This document shows, piece by piece, positions 1 through 6,464 of a stretch of DNA of 14,074 nucleotides. Source of the DNA: DASQDT01 sp036380435 (lineage in GTDB: Bacteria; Acidobacteriota; Blastocatellia; Pyrinomonadales; Pyrinomonadaceae); contig DASVES010000129.1 of NCBI GenBank assembly GCA_036380435.1, forward strand, positions 1 to 14,074, written 5' to 3'. Position numbers and translations under genes: made by a program. The notes beneath the pieces are model-generated. The model worked only from the letters and a program-made list of their open reading frames with translations, was not told the DNA's origin and ran no database searches. How positions within the stretch are numbered: the stretch's first letter is position 1; each line of letters opens with the position of its first letter.

Positions 1-405
1 GAGTTGGGGAAGTCGGACGACGTGCGCCTGACGGCGCGTCTGATGCCGCAGGTGGGTTGGGTGATGCGCCACGCGGCGGGCACGGGCGCGGCGACGCCGC
101 TCGGCCTCAAACTCGTGGACTACTTCCGCGAGCGCGGCTACGAGGTGACTTACGTGGGCGGCGAGCAAGGCGCTATGGCGACGGAGAAGTACGCGGTCGA
201 GCGGGCCATGTACGAGCTGCGCTGGCAGGGGGCGAACGTCGTGGCTCTCGCGCCCGGCCGAGTAGTCGCCTTCGAGCACAACGTCCACACCAACGAGGCG
301 CTGCGCCGCGCGGGCGTGGACGTTGTAACCTTCCCCGGCGAATTGCTCTCGATCCGCAATGGCGGGCCGCACTGTCTCGTGATGCCGCTCGTTCGCGGCG
401 ACTGA
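1..405 (+). CDS. arcA: Arginine deiminase-type protein, C-terminal part (5' end outside window)
   Basis: Frame 1 is open from the first base and stops with TGA at 403-405, so about 134 C-terminal residues are visible and the real start lies upstream. Seen: the segment NVVALAPGRVVAFEHNVHTN, then EALRRAGVDVVTFPGE and the closing GGPHC with Cys at residue 125 of the visible part. In arginine deiminases (L-arginine + water to L-citrulline + ammonia) this order ends in the nucleophilic cysteine of a GG-x-HC motif. The other catalytic residues (Asp, Glu, His) belong to the part not seen. The tail after Cys reads LVMPLVRGD, where many family members have MTCP, a small divergence. Another guanidino-group-modifying enzyme is possible but less likely. 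A 7-bp hairpin follows the stop directly. Confidence 0.8.
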   Translation, partial: ELGKSDDVRLTARLMPQVGWVMRHAAGTGAATPLGLKLVDYFRERGYEVTYVGGEQGAMATEKYAVERAMYELRWQGANVVALAPGRVVAFEHNVHTNEALRRAGVDVVTFPGELLSIRNGGPHCLVMPLVRGD

Positions 406-420
406 CGGCGACCCGCCGTC
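404..420 (+). terminator. Short GC-rich hairpin at the arginine deiminase stop codon
   Basis: GACGGCG, loop ACC, CGCCGTC forms a perfect 7-bp stem that starts inside the stop codon. No T-tract follows, so it is only a weak candidate for an intrinsic terminator. The much larger palindrome starting at 454 may do this job instead. Confidence 0.3.
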
Positions 421-453
421 GCATTCACAGCGTGTTGATTTAAAGCAACACCC

Positions 454-666
454 AGCCGCGGAGCGGCGGCAGAATGTAGCCCACGGCGTGAGCCGTGGGA
501 ACACAGACACGATAAAGATTTGAAAGCCCCGGAGGGGCGGAAGAACTTCAAGCCTGAGCATAAAGCTCGTCGAGGTTCTTTCGCCCCTCCGGGGCTTTCG
601 ATTTTTATTTGCGTCTATTCCACGGGCTGACGCCCGTGGCTACATTCTTCCGCCGCTAACAGCGGC
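454..666. repeat. Composite palindromic element, copy 1
   Basis: About 210 bases fold back on themselves in nested layers. The outer arms (454-479 and 640-666) are imperfect reverse complements carrying AGAATGTAGCC / GGCTACATTCT. Each side then holds its own hairpin: CCCACGGC-GTGA-GCCGTGGG (480-499) and CCACGGGC-TGAC-GCCCGTGG (620-639). The core pairs 522-546 with 575-599, 24 of 25 bases, around a 28-base loop. Each core arm also contains a small GCCCC/GGGGC hairpin. The element fills the gap between convergent genes (arginine deiminase + and dnaE -), so its transcript could terminate both. A second copy lies at the right end of the window. The layout resembles BIME/REP-like or miniature transposable elements; no transposase is present here. 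Confidence 0.85.
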
Positions 667-723
667 TCGTTGTCGCGTTCCTCTATCGGGCTTGCTTGTG
701 CGACGTGCTGCGGTTCGTCGAAA

Positions 724-2124
724 TCAGTTCATCGAGCTGGCGTCGGCCCAGCGGATGCGCGCGCCGGTGGAGGCGAGGGCGTCCTGGAGCTTCTGGCTGG
801 GGAAGACTTTGATGAGACGGTTGGTGCGGGCGCGGACGAGGAGGCCGTCGGGCAGGTTCATCTCGATGAAGACTTCGCAGTCGCCGGGATTGGAGACGAG
901 CGCCTGCGTGACGCTGTCGCACAGCGTCGCGAGGTCGGCCGACGCCGCCGGCATCTCGATGACCAGCGCCTTGCCCGCGTTGCGGCCGTTGCGAAAACCC
1001 GCGGCCGGGACGTGCGCCGGCACGCGCGCCTTCTCTAAAAGCATCACCTCGTCGCACACCAGCGTCACGGAGCCTTCGCCGCTGCCGTCGATACGCCCGA
1101 CGGCGAGGACGACGCGGTCGTCGGCCGCATCGCCGCCCTTCATCTTCAAAGCCTCCGGCCAGAGGACGCACTTGACGGAGACGCCCGTCATGTCTTCGAG
1201 ACGGAAGAAGGCGTAGCGGTCGCCCTTCTTGGTGTTGCGGACGGTGAAGTCGGAGACGACGCCGGCCAGGCGCAGGCGCGCGTCCGGCGCAGCGCCCGAG
1301 AGGTCGGCGACCGACGCGCAGCCGAGTTGTTCGATGCGCTCGGCAAAATCCTGCATCGGGTGGCCCGAGACGTAGAAGCCGACGGCCGCCTTCTCACGCG
1401 TCAGCAAGTCCTTCGGCGCCCACGCCTCGGCCGCCGCGAACATGTGCGTCGGCGCGTTCGACTCTTCAGCCGCGCCGCCCGCGACGAAGCCGAACATGGC
1501 GACCTGCCCGCTGTCGCGCTCGCGCCGCGTGCGCGAGCCGCCCTCCAGCGCTCGATCCACTGACGCGAACAGACACGCCCGCCAGTGGTGCAAAGTCTGC
1601 GCCGCCGGCTTCATCGAGTCGAACGCCCCGGCACACACCAGACTCTCCAGCACGCGCTTGCCCGAACCCTTCTCCCCGACGCGCTCCTCGAAGTCGAAGA
1701 TCGACGTGTAAGGCCGTTCCGCGCGCCCCGCGCTGATGGCGCCGACCGCCGACTGACCCAAGCCCTTGATGGCCGACAGCCCGTAACGAATCGCGCCCTC
1801 GACGGGCGTGAAACCAGCGCCCGACTCGTTCACGTCGGGCGGCAGCATCTTTATCCCTTGCGCGCGCAGCTCCGAGGCGTACTTGAAAATCTTCGCCGCG
1901 TCGTCCGTACAGTAAGTCATCACGGCCGCGTAGAAATGCTCTGGATAGTTGGCCTTCAGATACGCGGTCTGGTAAGCGACGTGTGCGTAGGCGACCGAGT
2001 GGCTGTTCGCCGTCAGGATGCCGTTGACGAAATAGTTGTGGTGCGGCCCCCGCATGGTCATGTTGTAGGTCTTTTCAACCCCAACCGATGTCACGCGCAC
2101 GATTTTTGTCTTCTTCACTCTCAT
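724..2124 (-). CDS. dnaE: DNA polymerase III alpha subunit, C-terminal half, fused to a C-terminal split-intein fragment
   Basis: A protein of 466 residues. Residues 1-40 are an intein C-half (YFVNGILTAN end) and residue 41 starts the DnaE C-extein SHSVAYAHVAYQTAYLKANY, which in ordinary DnaE directly follows GFNK/R. Further motifs: a helix-hairpin-helix region near 110-132, a likely beta-clamp-binding motif QVAMF at 207-211, and an OB-fold region from about 282 (LRLAGVVSDFTVR, YAFFRLEDMTG). The ATG at 2122-2124 overlaps the TGA of the endonuclease gene (ATGA), and a GAGAG stretch lies 5 bases upstream. The same frame stays open upstream to 2223, but those residues are a shadow of the endonuclease, and the ATG falls where split inteins are normally cut. 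Joined to the upstream half by trans-splicing, it would give an alpha subunit of about 1193 residues, the usual DnaE1 size. By itself this half lacks the catalytic aspartates. Confidence 0.92.
   Translation of the reverse strand: MRVKKTKIVRVTSVGVEKTYNMTMRGPHHNYFVNGILTANSHSVAYAHVAYQTAYLKANYPEHFYAAVMTYCTDDAAKIFKYASELRAQGIKMLPPDVNESGAGFTPVEGAIRYGLSAIKGLGQSAVGAISAGRAERPYTSIFDFEERVGEKGSGKRVLESLVCAGAFDSMKPAAQTLHHWRACLFASVDRALEGGSRTRRERDSGQVAMFGFVAGGAAEESNAPTHMFAAAEAWAPKDLLTREKAAVGFYVSGHPMQDFAERIEQLGCASVADLSGAAPDARLRLAGVVSDFTVRNTKKGDRYAFFRLEDMTGVSVKCVLWPEALKMKGGDAADDRVVLAVGRIDGSGEGSVTLVCDEVMLLEKARVPAHVPAAGFRNGRNAGKALVIEMPAASADLATLCDSVTQALVSNPGDCEVFIEMNLPDGLLVRARTNRLIKVFPSQKLQDALASTGARIRWADASSMN
2005..2124 (-). 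other. Split intein C-terminal fragment (IntC), 40 residues
   Basis: The fragment starts MRVKKTKIVR and ends HHNYFVNGILTAN, followed by extein Ser. Block F is YNMTM..PHHNYF, and block G ends Ala-Asn rather than the more common His-Asn. Asn40 is encoded at 2005-2007 and Ser+1 at 2002-2004. The length and start match known split DnaE IntC pieces (about 36 residues in cyanobacteria). The chemistry expected from the family is Asn cyclisation at residue 40 with extein Ser+1 as the acceptor. Confidence 0.9.
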
Positions 2125-2927
2125 AAACACTCTCGAAGCAGCACTAACTTCCTCTCCAAATACTGCTGGGCCTCGCGGTAAAGGCACCGGGCTATCTGCC
2201 GCACGTCCGATTTGTGCGACCACTGGACGTAGCGAATCGCGCCGTTCTCATGGACACGATTGTCCGAGACACCGAGACGGCAGATAAGCCACATCCGCAC
2301 CTCGGCAACCAGCCGCTCGCTCCCGCAAAAGCCAACAATGACCTCGCCGTCAGTTCGCCTGCTCACAGTCCCATCCCCGTCGAAAATTCCGCGTATCAGG
2401 TGAGGCATCAAGTCCTCGGCCAGAATCGGCAGATATGTGCAGAGGCTCTTTCTCGGTATGACGCCGTGCCGTGCTAAATCACTTGCCATGCGTCGCGAGT
2501 GGCAGATCACGCGATACATCGGTCGGTGACGCTCGCCCCTCGGCGCGATACGAAGCACGGGGTTCTTAAGGCCGAGGAAATTCCTAAAACCTTCAACCGC
2601 CTCGCGGTCTGTCATTTGCAGTCCTACCTGCGGAGTTCGTCCCGGTCCTCCGTCTATCACGTAGCCGTCGCTGATTAGCAGGCCGAGCCAGTAAGCTTTG
2701 GCCGGAGAATCAATCACGGCGAAGGCCGCCTCGTCGCAGGTTTTGTAGTCTGCGATCCCGCACCGCTTCGGGACGCCGTGCTTTTCGAGAACGTCGTAGA
2801 CAGTCTTCCTCGTCTTAAACGGGATAGATTTCAAAATCTCGCCCGCGCTCAAGCCGCCCTTATACTTCTCGACAATGAAATGCTCGACCTCCGGGGTCAA
2901 CCTTTTATTCCACGCGGCATGTGGCAT
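2121..2927 (-). CDS. Free-standing LAGLIDADG homing endonuclease between the intein halves
   Basis: A protein of 268 residues that cuts DNA at intein-free alleles in this family. It has an N-terminal helix-turn-helix-like region (about 18-53, GGLSAGEILKSIPFKTRKTV then LEKHGVPKR). Two LAGLIDADG helices follow: YWLGLLISDGY at 79-89 (acidic residue Asp87) and LIRGIFDGDGTV at 177-188 (acidic residue Asp185). A monomeric two-motif enzyme is expected, and both catalytic acids are intact. I chose the ATG at 2925-2927 because AGAGG lies 9 bases upstream; a TTG at 2958-2960 would add 11 residues. The 5' end overlaps the upstream dnaE gene by 23 bases, and its stop overlaps the downstream start as ATGA, so translational coupling is likely. 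It is read +1 relative to both intein halves. GC by eye is close to that of dnaE, so it does not look recently acquired. Confidence 0.9.
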   Translation of the reverse strand: MPHAAWNKRLTPEVEHFIVEKYKGGLSAGEILKSIPFKTRKTVYDVLEKHGVPKRCGIADYKTCDEAAFAVIDSPAKAYWLGLLISDGYVIDGGPGRTPQVGLQMTDREAVEGFRNFLGLKNPVLRIAPRGERHRPMYRVICHSRRMASDLARHGVIPRKSLCTYLPILAEDLMPHLIRGIFDGDGTVSRRTDGEVIVGFCGSERLVAEVRMWLICRLGVSDNRVHENGAIRYVQWSHKSDVRQIARCLYREAQQYLERKLVLLRECL

Positions 2928-5535
2928 ACTCTTCAACCTCTGGCGAGAAATTAAGCTCAAGCCCCTTCTCGATGATCTCCCTGAGGGGCAGATAACCTTC
3001 GTCCGTATAGAATTTATGATCGAGAGTGCAGCGCACTTTTTGCCCGTCTTCCGTTTCGAACTCGACTACTTCCTGTTCCCCCGTCTCGAACGCTTCGACT
3101 ATCTCGTTGACGAACACCCGCTCGCCATCGAAGCTAAATGTTCGTGCGATGTCAGCATGCCCTTCGGCTATCTCTTTGATTGAAACCAGCGCGCCCGTGT
3201 CTGCATCAACCACTTCCGAATTGCCCGCCAAACATCGATTGAAACCATAGTCGGCGAACTGCGCCATGAGGCGGAAGATTTCTTTGGCCTTCTTCTTGGC
3301 GATCTTGTTCTTCACGCAGCCGGTGACGAACTTCTCCTCGTGCTCGGCCATCTCCTCGCGCTTCTTCTTGCCCATCGCGCGGCGCATGAGGTCGGCCTCA
3401 CCCAAGCTATAGCCGCCGAGACGCTGCGCGAGCTGCATGATCTGTTCCTGATAGACGAGGATGCCGTAGGTGTTGCGAAGAGTCTCCTCCATCTCCGGCG
3501 TGATGTACTCGATGGGCTTGCGGCCGTGGTAGCGGTCGATGTAGTCGTCCACCATGCCGCCGTCCAAAGGCCCCGGCCGGTAGAGCGCGTTCAAAGCCGA
3601 CAGGTCTTCAATCGACTTCGGCCGCAGCTTCCGGCATATCTCCTGCATTCCCGTTGACTCAAATTGAAATATTGCTTCTGTATGACCACGCGCGAAAATG
3701 TCGTAAGTCTTGAGGTCATCGAGCGCGACTTCCGACCAGCAGATGTCGCGCCCCGTGGTGTCGCGGATGGTCTTGCAGCACTGGCTGATGATGGAGAGGG
3801 TGGTCAGGCCGAGGAAGTCCATCTTGAGCATGCCCGTCTTCTCAAGGTCGGACATCTCGAACTGGGTCGTCAACTCCTGCTTCTGGTTGACGGCGACGGG
3901 GATTAGTTCTTCGAGCGGCTGCGGGCTGATGACGACGCCGGCGGCGTGCACCGAAGAGTGGCGGGCGCAGCCTTCGAGGCGTCGGGCGATGTCGATGACC
4001 TTTTTAGTCTGCGGCTCGGTCTCGAAGGCCTGTTTGAGTTCGGGCACGGTTTCGAGCGCCTGATCGATGGAGACGTTGCGGCCGCGGATGGGCGGCGGGA
4101 TGAGCTTGGCGATCTTCTCCACGTCGGCGTAGGGCATGTCGAGCGCCCGGCCCACGTCCTTGATGGCGGCCTTCGAGGCCATCGTGCCGAAGGTGATGAT
4201 CTGGCAGACCGACTCTCGGCCGTAGAGCTGTGTGACGTGGTTGATGACTTCGGCGCGGCCGTGGACGCAGAAGTCGATGTCGATGTCGGGCATCGACACG
4301 CGCTCGGGATTCAGGAAGCGCTCGAAGAGCAGGTCATACTGGAGCGGGTCAACGTCCGTAATTTCGAGACAGTAGGCGATGAGCGAACCTGCGGCCGATC
4401 CACGGCCTGGGCCGACGGGGATGCCGCGGTCTTTGGCGAACTTGATGAAGTCCCAGACGATGAGGAAGTAGGAGGGGAAGCCCATCTGCTTGATCATCGC
4501 GATCTCGCGCGAGACCCGCTCCTGATACTCGCCGAGGGAGTGCTTGAGCTTGCCGGCTCCGGCCTGAGCGTCCCAGACGGTCTGGCGTCGCTTCTCGTAG
4601 CCCAGCCGGATGACTCGCTCGAAATACTCGTCAATCGTGATGTCGCCTTCCTCGGGCGGGATGGGAAAGACGGGCAGGCGGTTCTCACCCAGCGGGAGCT
4701 TGAGGTCGCACATCTCGGCGACTTCCATCGTGCGCGAGACGGCGTCGGGGCAGTAGGTGAAAATCTCGCGCATCTCCTGAGCGGAGCGGACGTACCACTG
4801 CGGGCCGCCGAAGCGCATGCGGTCGGTGTCGTTGACGGTGCGGCCCGTGCCGATGCAGAGCATCACGTCGTGGGCCTCGTAGTCGTCGCGGTAGAGGTAG
4901 TGTGCGTCGTTGGTGGCGACGAGCGGGATGGCGGTGCGCTTCGACAGCTCGATCAGGTCTTTGTTGATCTTCTGCTGGTCGGGGAGCTGGTGGTCCTGAA
5001 TTTCGAGGAAGTAGTTTCCCTTACCGAGTATGTCCTGAAACTCCTGGGCGGCGCGGGCAGCCTCGTCGAACTTGCCCTCTTTCAGACGCGCCTGCGGGAC
5101 GCCGGACAGACACGCGGAGAGACCGATGATGCCGCCGGAGAACTGTGCGAGCAGCTCGCGGTCGATGCGCGGCTTGCGGTAGAAGCCCTCCTTGAAGGCG
5201 CGCGAGGTGAGGCGCACGAGGTTGTGGTAGCCCTCTCGATCCTTCGCCAGCAGGATCATGTGGTTGTAGGGCTTTTCGCCCTTGCGCGCGTCGGCCTTGT
5301 CGAAGCGGCTGCCGGGGGCCAAATAGATTTCGCAGCCAATCAGCGGCTTGATGTCGTGCGCCTTCATCTCCTTGTAGAAGGAGACGGCGCCGTACATGTT
5401 GCCGTGATCCGTCATGGCGCACGCCTTCATGCCGAGTTCGCGCACGCGTTCGGCAAGGGGCTTGATCTGGATGGCGCCGTCGAGGAGGCTATAATCTGTG
5501 TGTAAGTGCAGGTGGGCGAAGTCGTTTGCTGACAT
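2905..5535 (-). CDS. dnaE: DNA polymerase III alpha subunit, N-terminal half, fused to an N-terminal split-intein fragment
   Basis: A protein of 876 residues: 767 of DnaE N-extein followed by 109 of intein. The PHP domain opens with HLHLHTDYSLLDG (from residue 8), then MTDHGNMYG, and LSACLSG and NDAHY later, so its metal ligands look intact, unlike E. coli. The polymerase core has GPGRGSAAGS near 375 and PDIDIDF at 416-422, where Asp417 and Asp419 match the catalytic pair D401/D403 of E. coli. KMDFLGL near 570 is the likely site of the third aspartate. The extein ends at DYGFNR. The ATG at 5533-5535 is the normal DnaE start; its ribosome binding site is weak. A promoter lies at 5616-5644. The TAA at 2905-2907 ends the protein where split DnaE IntN pieces end. 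It needs the 724-2124 product for a complete enzyme. Confidence 0.95.
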   Translation of the reverse strand: MSANDFAHLHLHTDYSLLDGAIQIKPLAERVRELGMKACAMTDHGNMYGAVSFYKEMKAHDIKPLIGCEIYLAPGSRFDKADARKGEKPYNHMILLAKDREGYHNLVRLTSRAFKEGFYRKPRIDRELLAQFSGGIIGLSACLSGVPQARLKEGKFDEAARAAQEFQDILGKGNYFLEIQDHQLPDQQKINKDLIELSKRTAIPLVATNDAHYLYRDDYEAHDVMLCIGTGRTVNDTDRMRFGGPQWYVRSAQEMREIFTYCPDAVSRTMEVAEMCDLKLPLGENRLPVFPIPPEEGDITIDEYFERVIRLGYEKRRQTVWDAQAGAGKLKHSLGEYQERVSREIAMIKQMGFPSYFLIVWDFIKFAKDRGIPVGPGRGSAAGSLIAYCLEITDVDPLQYDLLFERFLNPERVSMPDIDIDFCVHGRAEVINHVTQLYGRESVCQIITFGTMASKAAIKDVGRALDMPYADVEKIAKLIPPPIRGRNVSIDQALETVPELKQAFETEPQTKKVIDIARRLEGCARHSSVHAAGVVISPQPLEELIPVAVNQKQELTTQFEMSDLEKTGMLKMDFLGLTTLSIISQCCKTIRDTTGRDICWSEVALDDLKTYDIFARGHTEAIFQFESTGMQEICRKLRPKSIEDLSALNALYRPGPLDGGMVDDYIDRYHGRKPIEYITPEMEETLRNTYGILVYQEQIMQLAQRLGGYSLGEADLMRRAMGKKKREEMAEHEEKFVTGCVKNKIAKKKAKEIFRLMAQFADYGFNRCLAGNSEVVDADTGALVSIKEIAEGHADIARTFSFDGERVFVNEIVEAFETGEQEVVEFETEDGQKVRCTLDHKFYTDEGYLPLREIIEKGLELNFSPEVEEYATCRVE
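2908..3234 (-). other. Split intein N-terminal fragment (IntN), 109 residues
   Basis: It starts at Cys1 (codon 3232-3234) with CLAGNSEVV (block A). TGEQEVVEFETEDGQKVR leads to block B, CTLDHKF, with the T-x-x-H pair at Thr70 and His73. It then ends YLPLREIIEKGLELNF plus a short tail and TAA. The fold order and length match cyanobacterial DnaE IntN pieces (about 102-123 residues), including the GEQEV and DHKF stretches. No endonuclease sequence is fused to it. Confidence 0.92.
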
Positions 5536-5615
5536 GCTGAAAAATCGTACCCGTGCGGCTCGGTTTTATTTATCGCGGGGCGTGCGGCGCGCCCCACGCG
5601 TGGAATGGCGATGTG

Positions 5616-5644
5616 TTAATAGGCCATTTCGCGCGACGTGTCAA
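5616..5644 (-). promoter_or_regulatory. Sigma-70-type promoter of the split dnaE operon
   Basis: On the minus strand a perfect -35 TTGACA (5639-5644) is followed by a 17-base spacer and a -10 TATTAA (5616-5621, 4 of 6). Transcription would start near 5609, leaving a leader of about 75 bases. The leader contains a 6-bp GGGGCG/CGCCCC hairpin at 5577-5595. This is the best promoter in the window. Confidence 0.65.
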
Positions 5645-5715
5645 CGGGCGTCTTCTAAGCGCCGGAAAAGCCGGGAATTAAGTGGGCCGGGTGGGGCTTC
5701 GGGGCGGGAGGGTTA

Positions 5716-5841
5716 GACAGGACTTACAGGATTTTCAGGATTGACAGGATGATGAAAGAGCTGATTTGAAATTTCAGATGTCAGATTTGAGATTTCAAAT
5801 CGCCCCGTCCTGTCAGTCCTGCAAATCCTGTAAGTCCTGTC
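5716..5841. repeat. Nested inverted repeat of 9-base and 7-base units
   Basis: The outer arms 5716-5749 and 5808-5841 are reverse complements at 32 of 34 bases; each is a tandem of CAGGATTNN-like nonamers. Inside, 5763-5772 (GATTTGAAAT) pairs perfectly with 5792-5801. The inner stretch 5765-5799 is five successive 7-mers: TTTGAAA, TTTCAGA, TGTCAGA, TTTGAGA, TTTCAAA. It is markedly AT-richer than its surroundings. It lies in the gap between dnaE and the small membrane peptide gene. I see no gene in it. Confidence 0.85.
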
Positions 5842-5931
5842 CATCCATGTTAATTGCTCTTTCGGAAACGCGGGTCGCGGACTCGCCCCGCCCCTACAGA
5901 GGTGACCGGCGTCGAAGTCTGAAACCGACTC

Positions 5932-6099
5932 TTAACGCCGCCGCCGGCGCATGAGCAGGAAGAGGACGGCGACGATGATGGCCGTCAGTATCAGGCTGCC
6001 GGGCCAGAGAAAGAAGCCGCCCTCGCTGCTGTAGCCGCCGACGATGCAGGCCGTCTGCGGCAGAGCGAGCGCGAGCGCGAGTGTTGCATGTCGTTTCAT
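5932..6099 (-). CDS. Small membrane peptide, 55 residues, function unknown
   Basis: I do not recognise a family. The ATG at 6097-6099 is preceded by AAGGGGG six bases upstream, one of the strongest ribosome binding sites in the window, and this is the main reason to call a gene. The peptide begins MKRHATLALALALPQTAC: a basic N-terminus, an Ala-Leu hydrophobic stretch, and a Cys whose preceding QTA is a poor lipobox. A glycine-rich loop (GGYSSEGGFFLWPG) follows, then a clear membrane helix (SLILTAIIVAVLFLL) and a MRRRRR end. That predicts an inner-membrane peptide with a cytoplasmic basic tail, possibly with an exported N-terminal part. It lies divergently from the Tricorn gene and codirectionally with dnaE, but about 400 bases upstream of it with dnaE's own promoter between, so co-transcription is not required. 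Confidence 0.6.
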   Translation of the reverse strand: MKRHATLALALALPQTACIVGGYSSEGGFFLWPGSLILTAIIVAVLFLLMRRRRR

Positions 6100-6464
6100 G
6101 AGCTACCCCCTTAAATTGCTGTGCCGCAGCGCCCGACTCCGGCCGCCGCCGACAGTTTAACGAACAAGCGGCGTCGAGGCTAACGGACGGACACGCCCAC
6201 CGCCCACCGCACGGAGTTGCGGATTGACACGCCGCGGAGCGTTGGCATAGATTACCCGTCCGTTCATTAATTACGGGCTGACCCGACGAGTCTTGCGCCG
6301 CCTCGCGTCTCCTCAGCTTCAGCCTTCGAGACTGTCTTAACGCCCACTCGACGCTCGCCCACGCGCCGTGCGACGTGTGGGGAACCGCCGCCGTCACGGC
6401 TTCCGCCGAAGCTTCCGCCCGAACGAGAAAATCGAGTCCGACAACCAACACCGGAGTAGCCGAA
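6100..6464. other. Divergent intergenic region between the small peptide and the Tricorn gene
   Basis: Apart from the candidate promoter at 6224-6253 and the leader of the Tricorn gene, I see no gene here. An in-frame extension of the Tricorn frame up to 6375 has no good ribosome binding site and would bury the signal peptide, so I treat it as untranslated. A 9-bp inverted repeat, AACGGACGG (6182-6190) and CCGTCCGTT (6256-6264), flanks the promoter. I found no convincing minus-strand promoter for the small peptide gene. Confidence 0.5.
6224..6253 (+). promoter_or_regulatory. Candidate promoter of the Tricorn-like protease gene
   Basis: A consensus -35 TTGACA (6224-6229) is followed by 18 bases and TAGATT (6248-6253, 4 of 6 to the -10). 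A start near 6260 would leave a leader of about 205 bases. The -35 is convincing; the -10 is mediocre. Confidence 0.45.

Noticed and set aside
2125..2223. N-terminal extension of the downstream DnaE half
   Set aside because: The frame is open but encodes a shadow of the endonuclease. The ATG at 2124 gives exactly the length of a split IntC.
2005..3234. Decayed contiguous intein or assembly frameshifts
   Set aside because: Two independent errors would have to produce a proper ATG with AGAGG at one junction, a neat ATGA at the other, and intact splicing and nuclease residues. I cannot exclude this without reads, so it is listed as the main check.
3946..5505. A 519-codon open frame on the plus strand opposite dnaE
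   Set aside because: It is antisense to clear DnaE coding sequence, has a composition of repeated Val/Glu/Asp/Gly typical of a GC-rich shadow frame, and matches no known protein.
5577..5595. Riboswitch or attenuator in the dnaE leader
   Set aside because: Only a 6-bp hairpin is visible, with no recognisable aptamer or alternative terminator.
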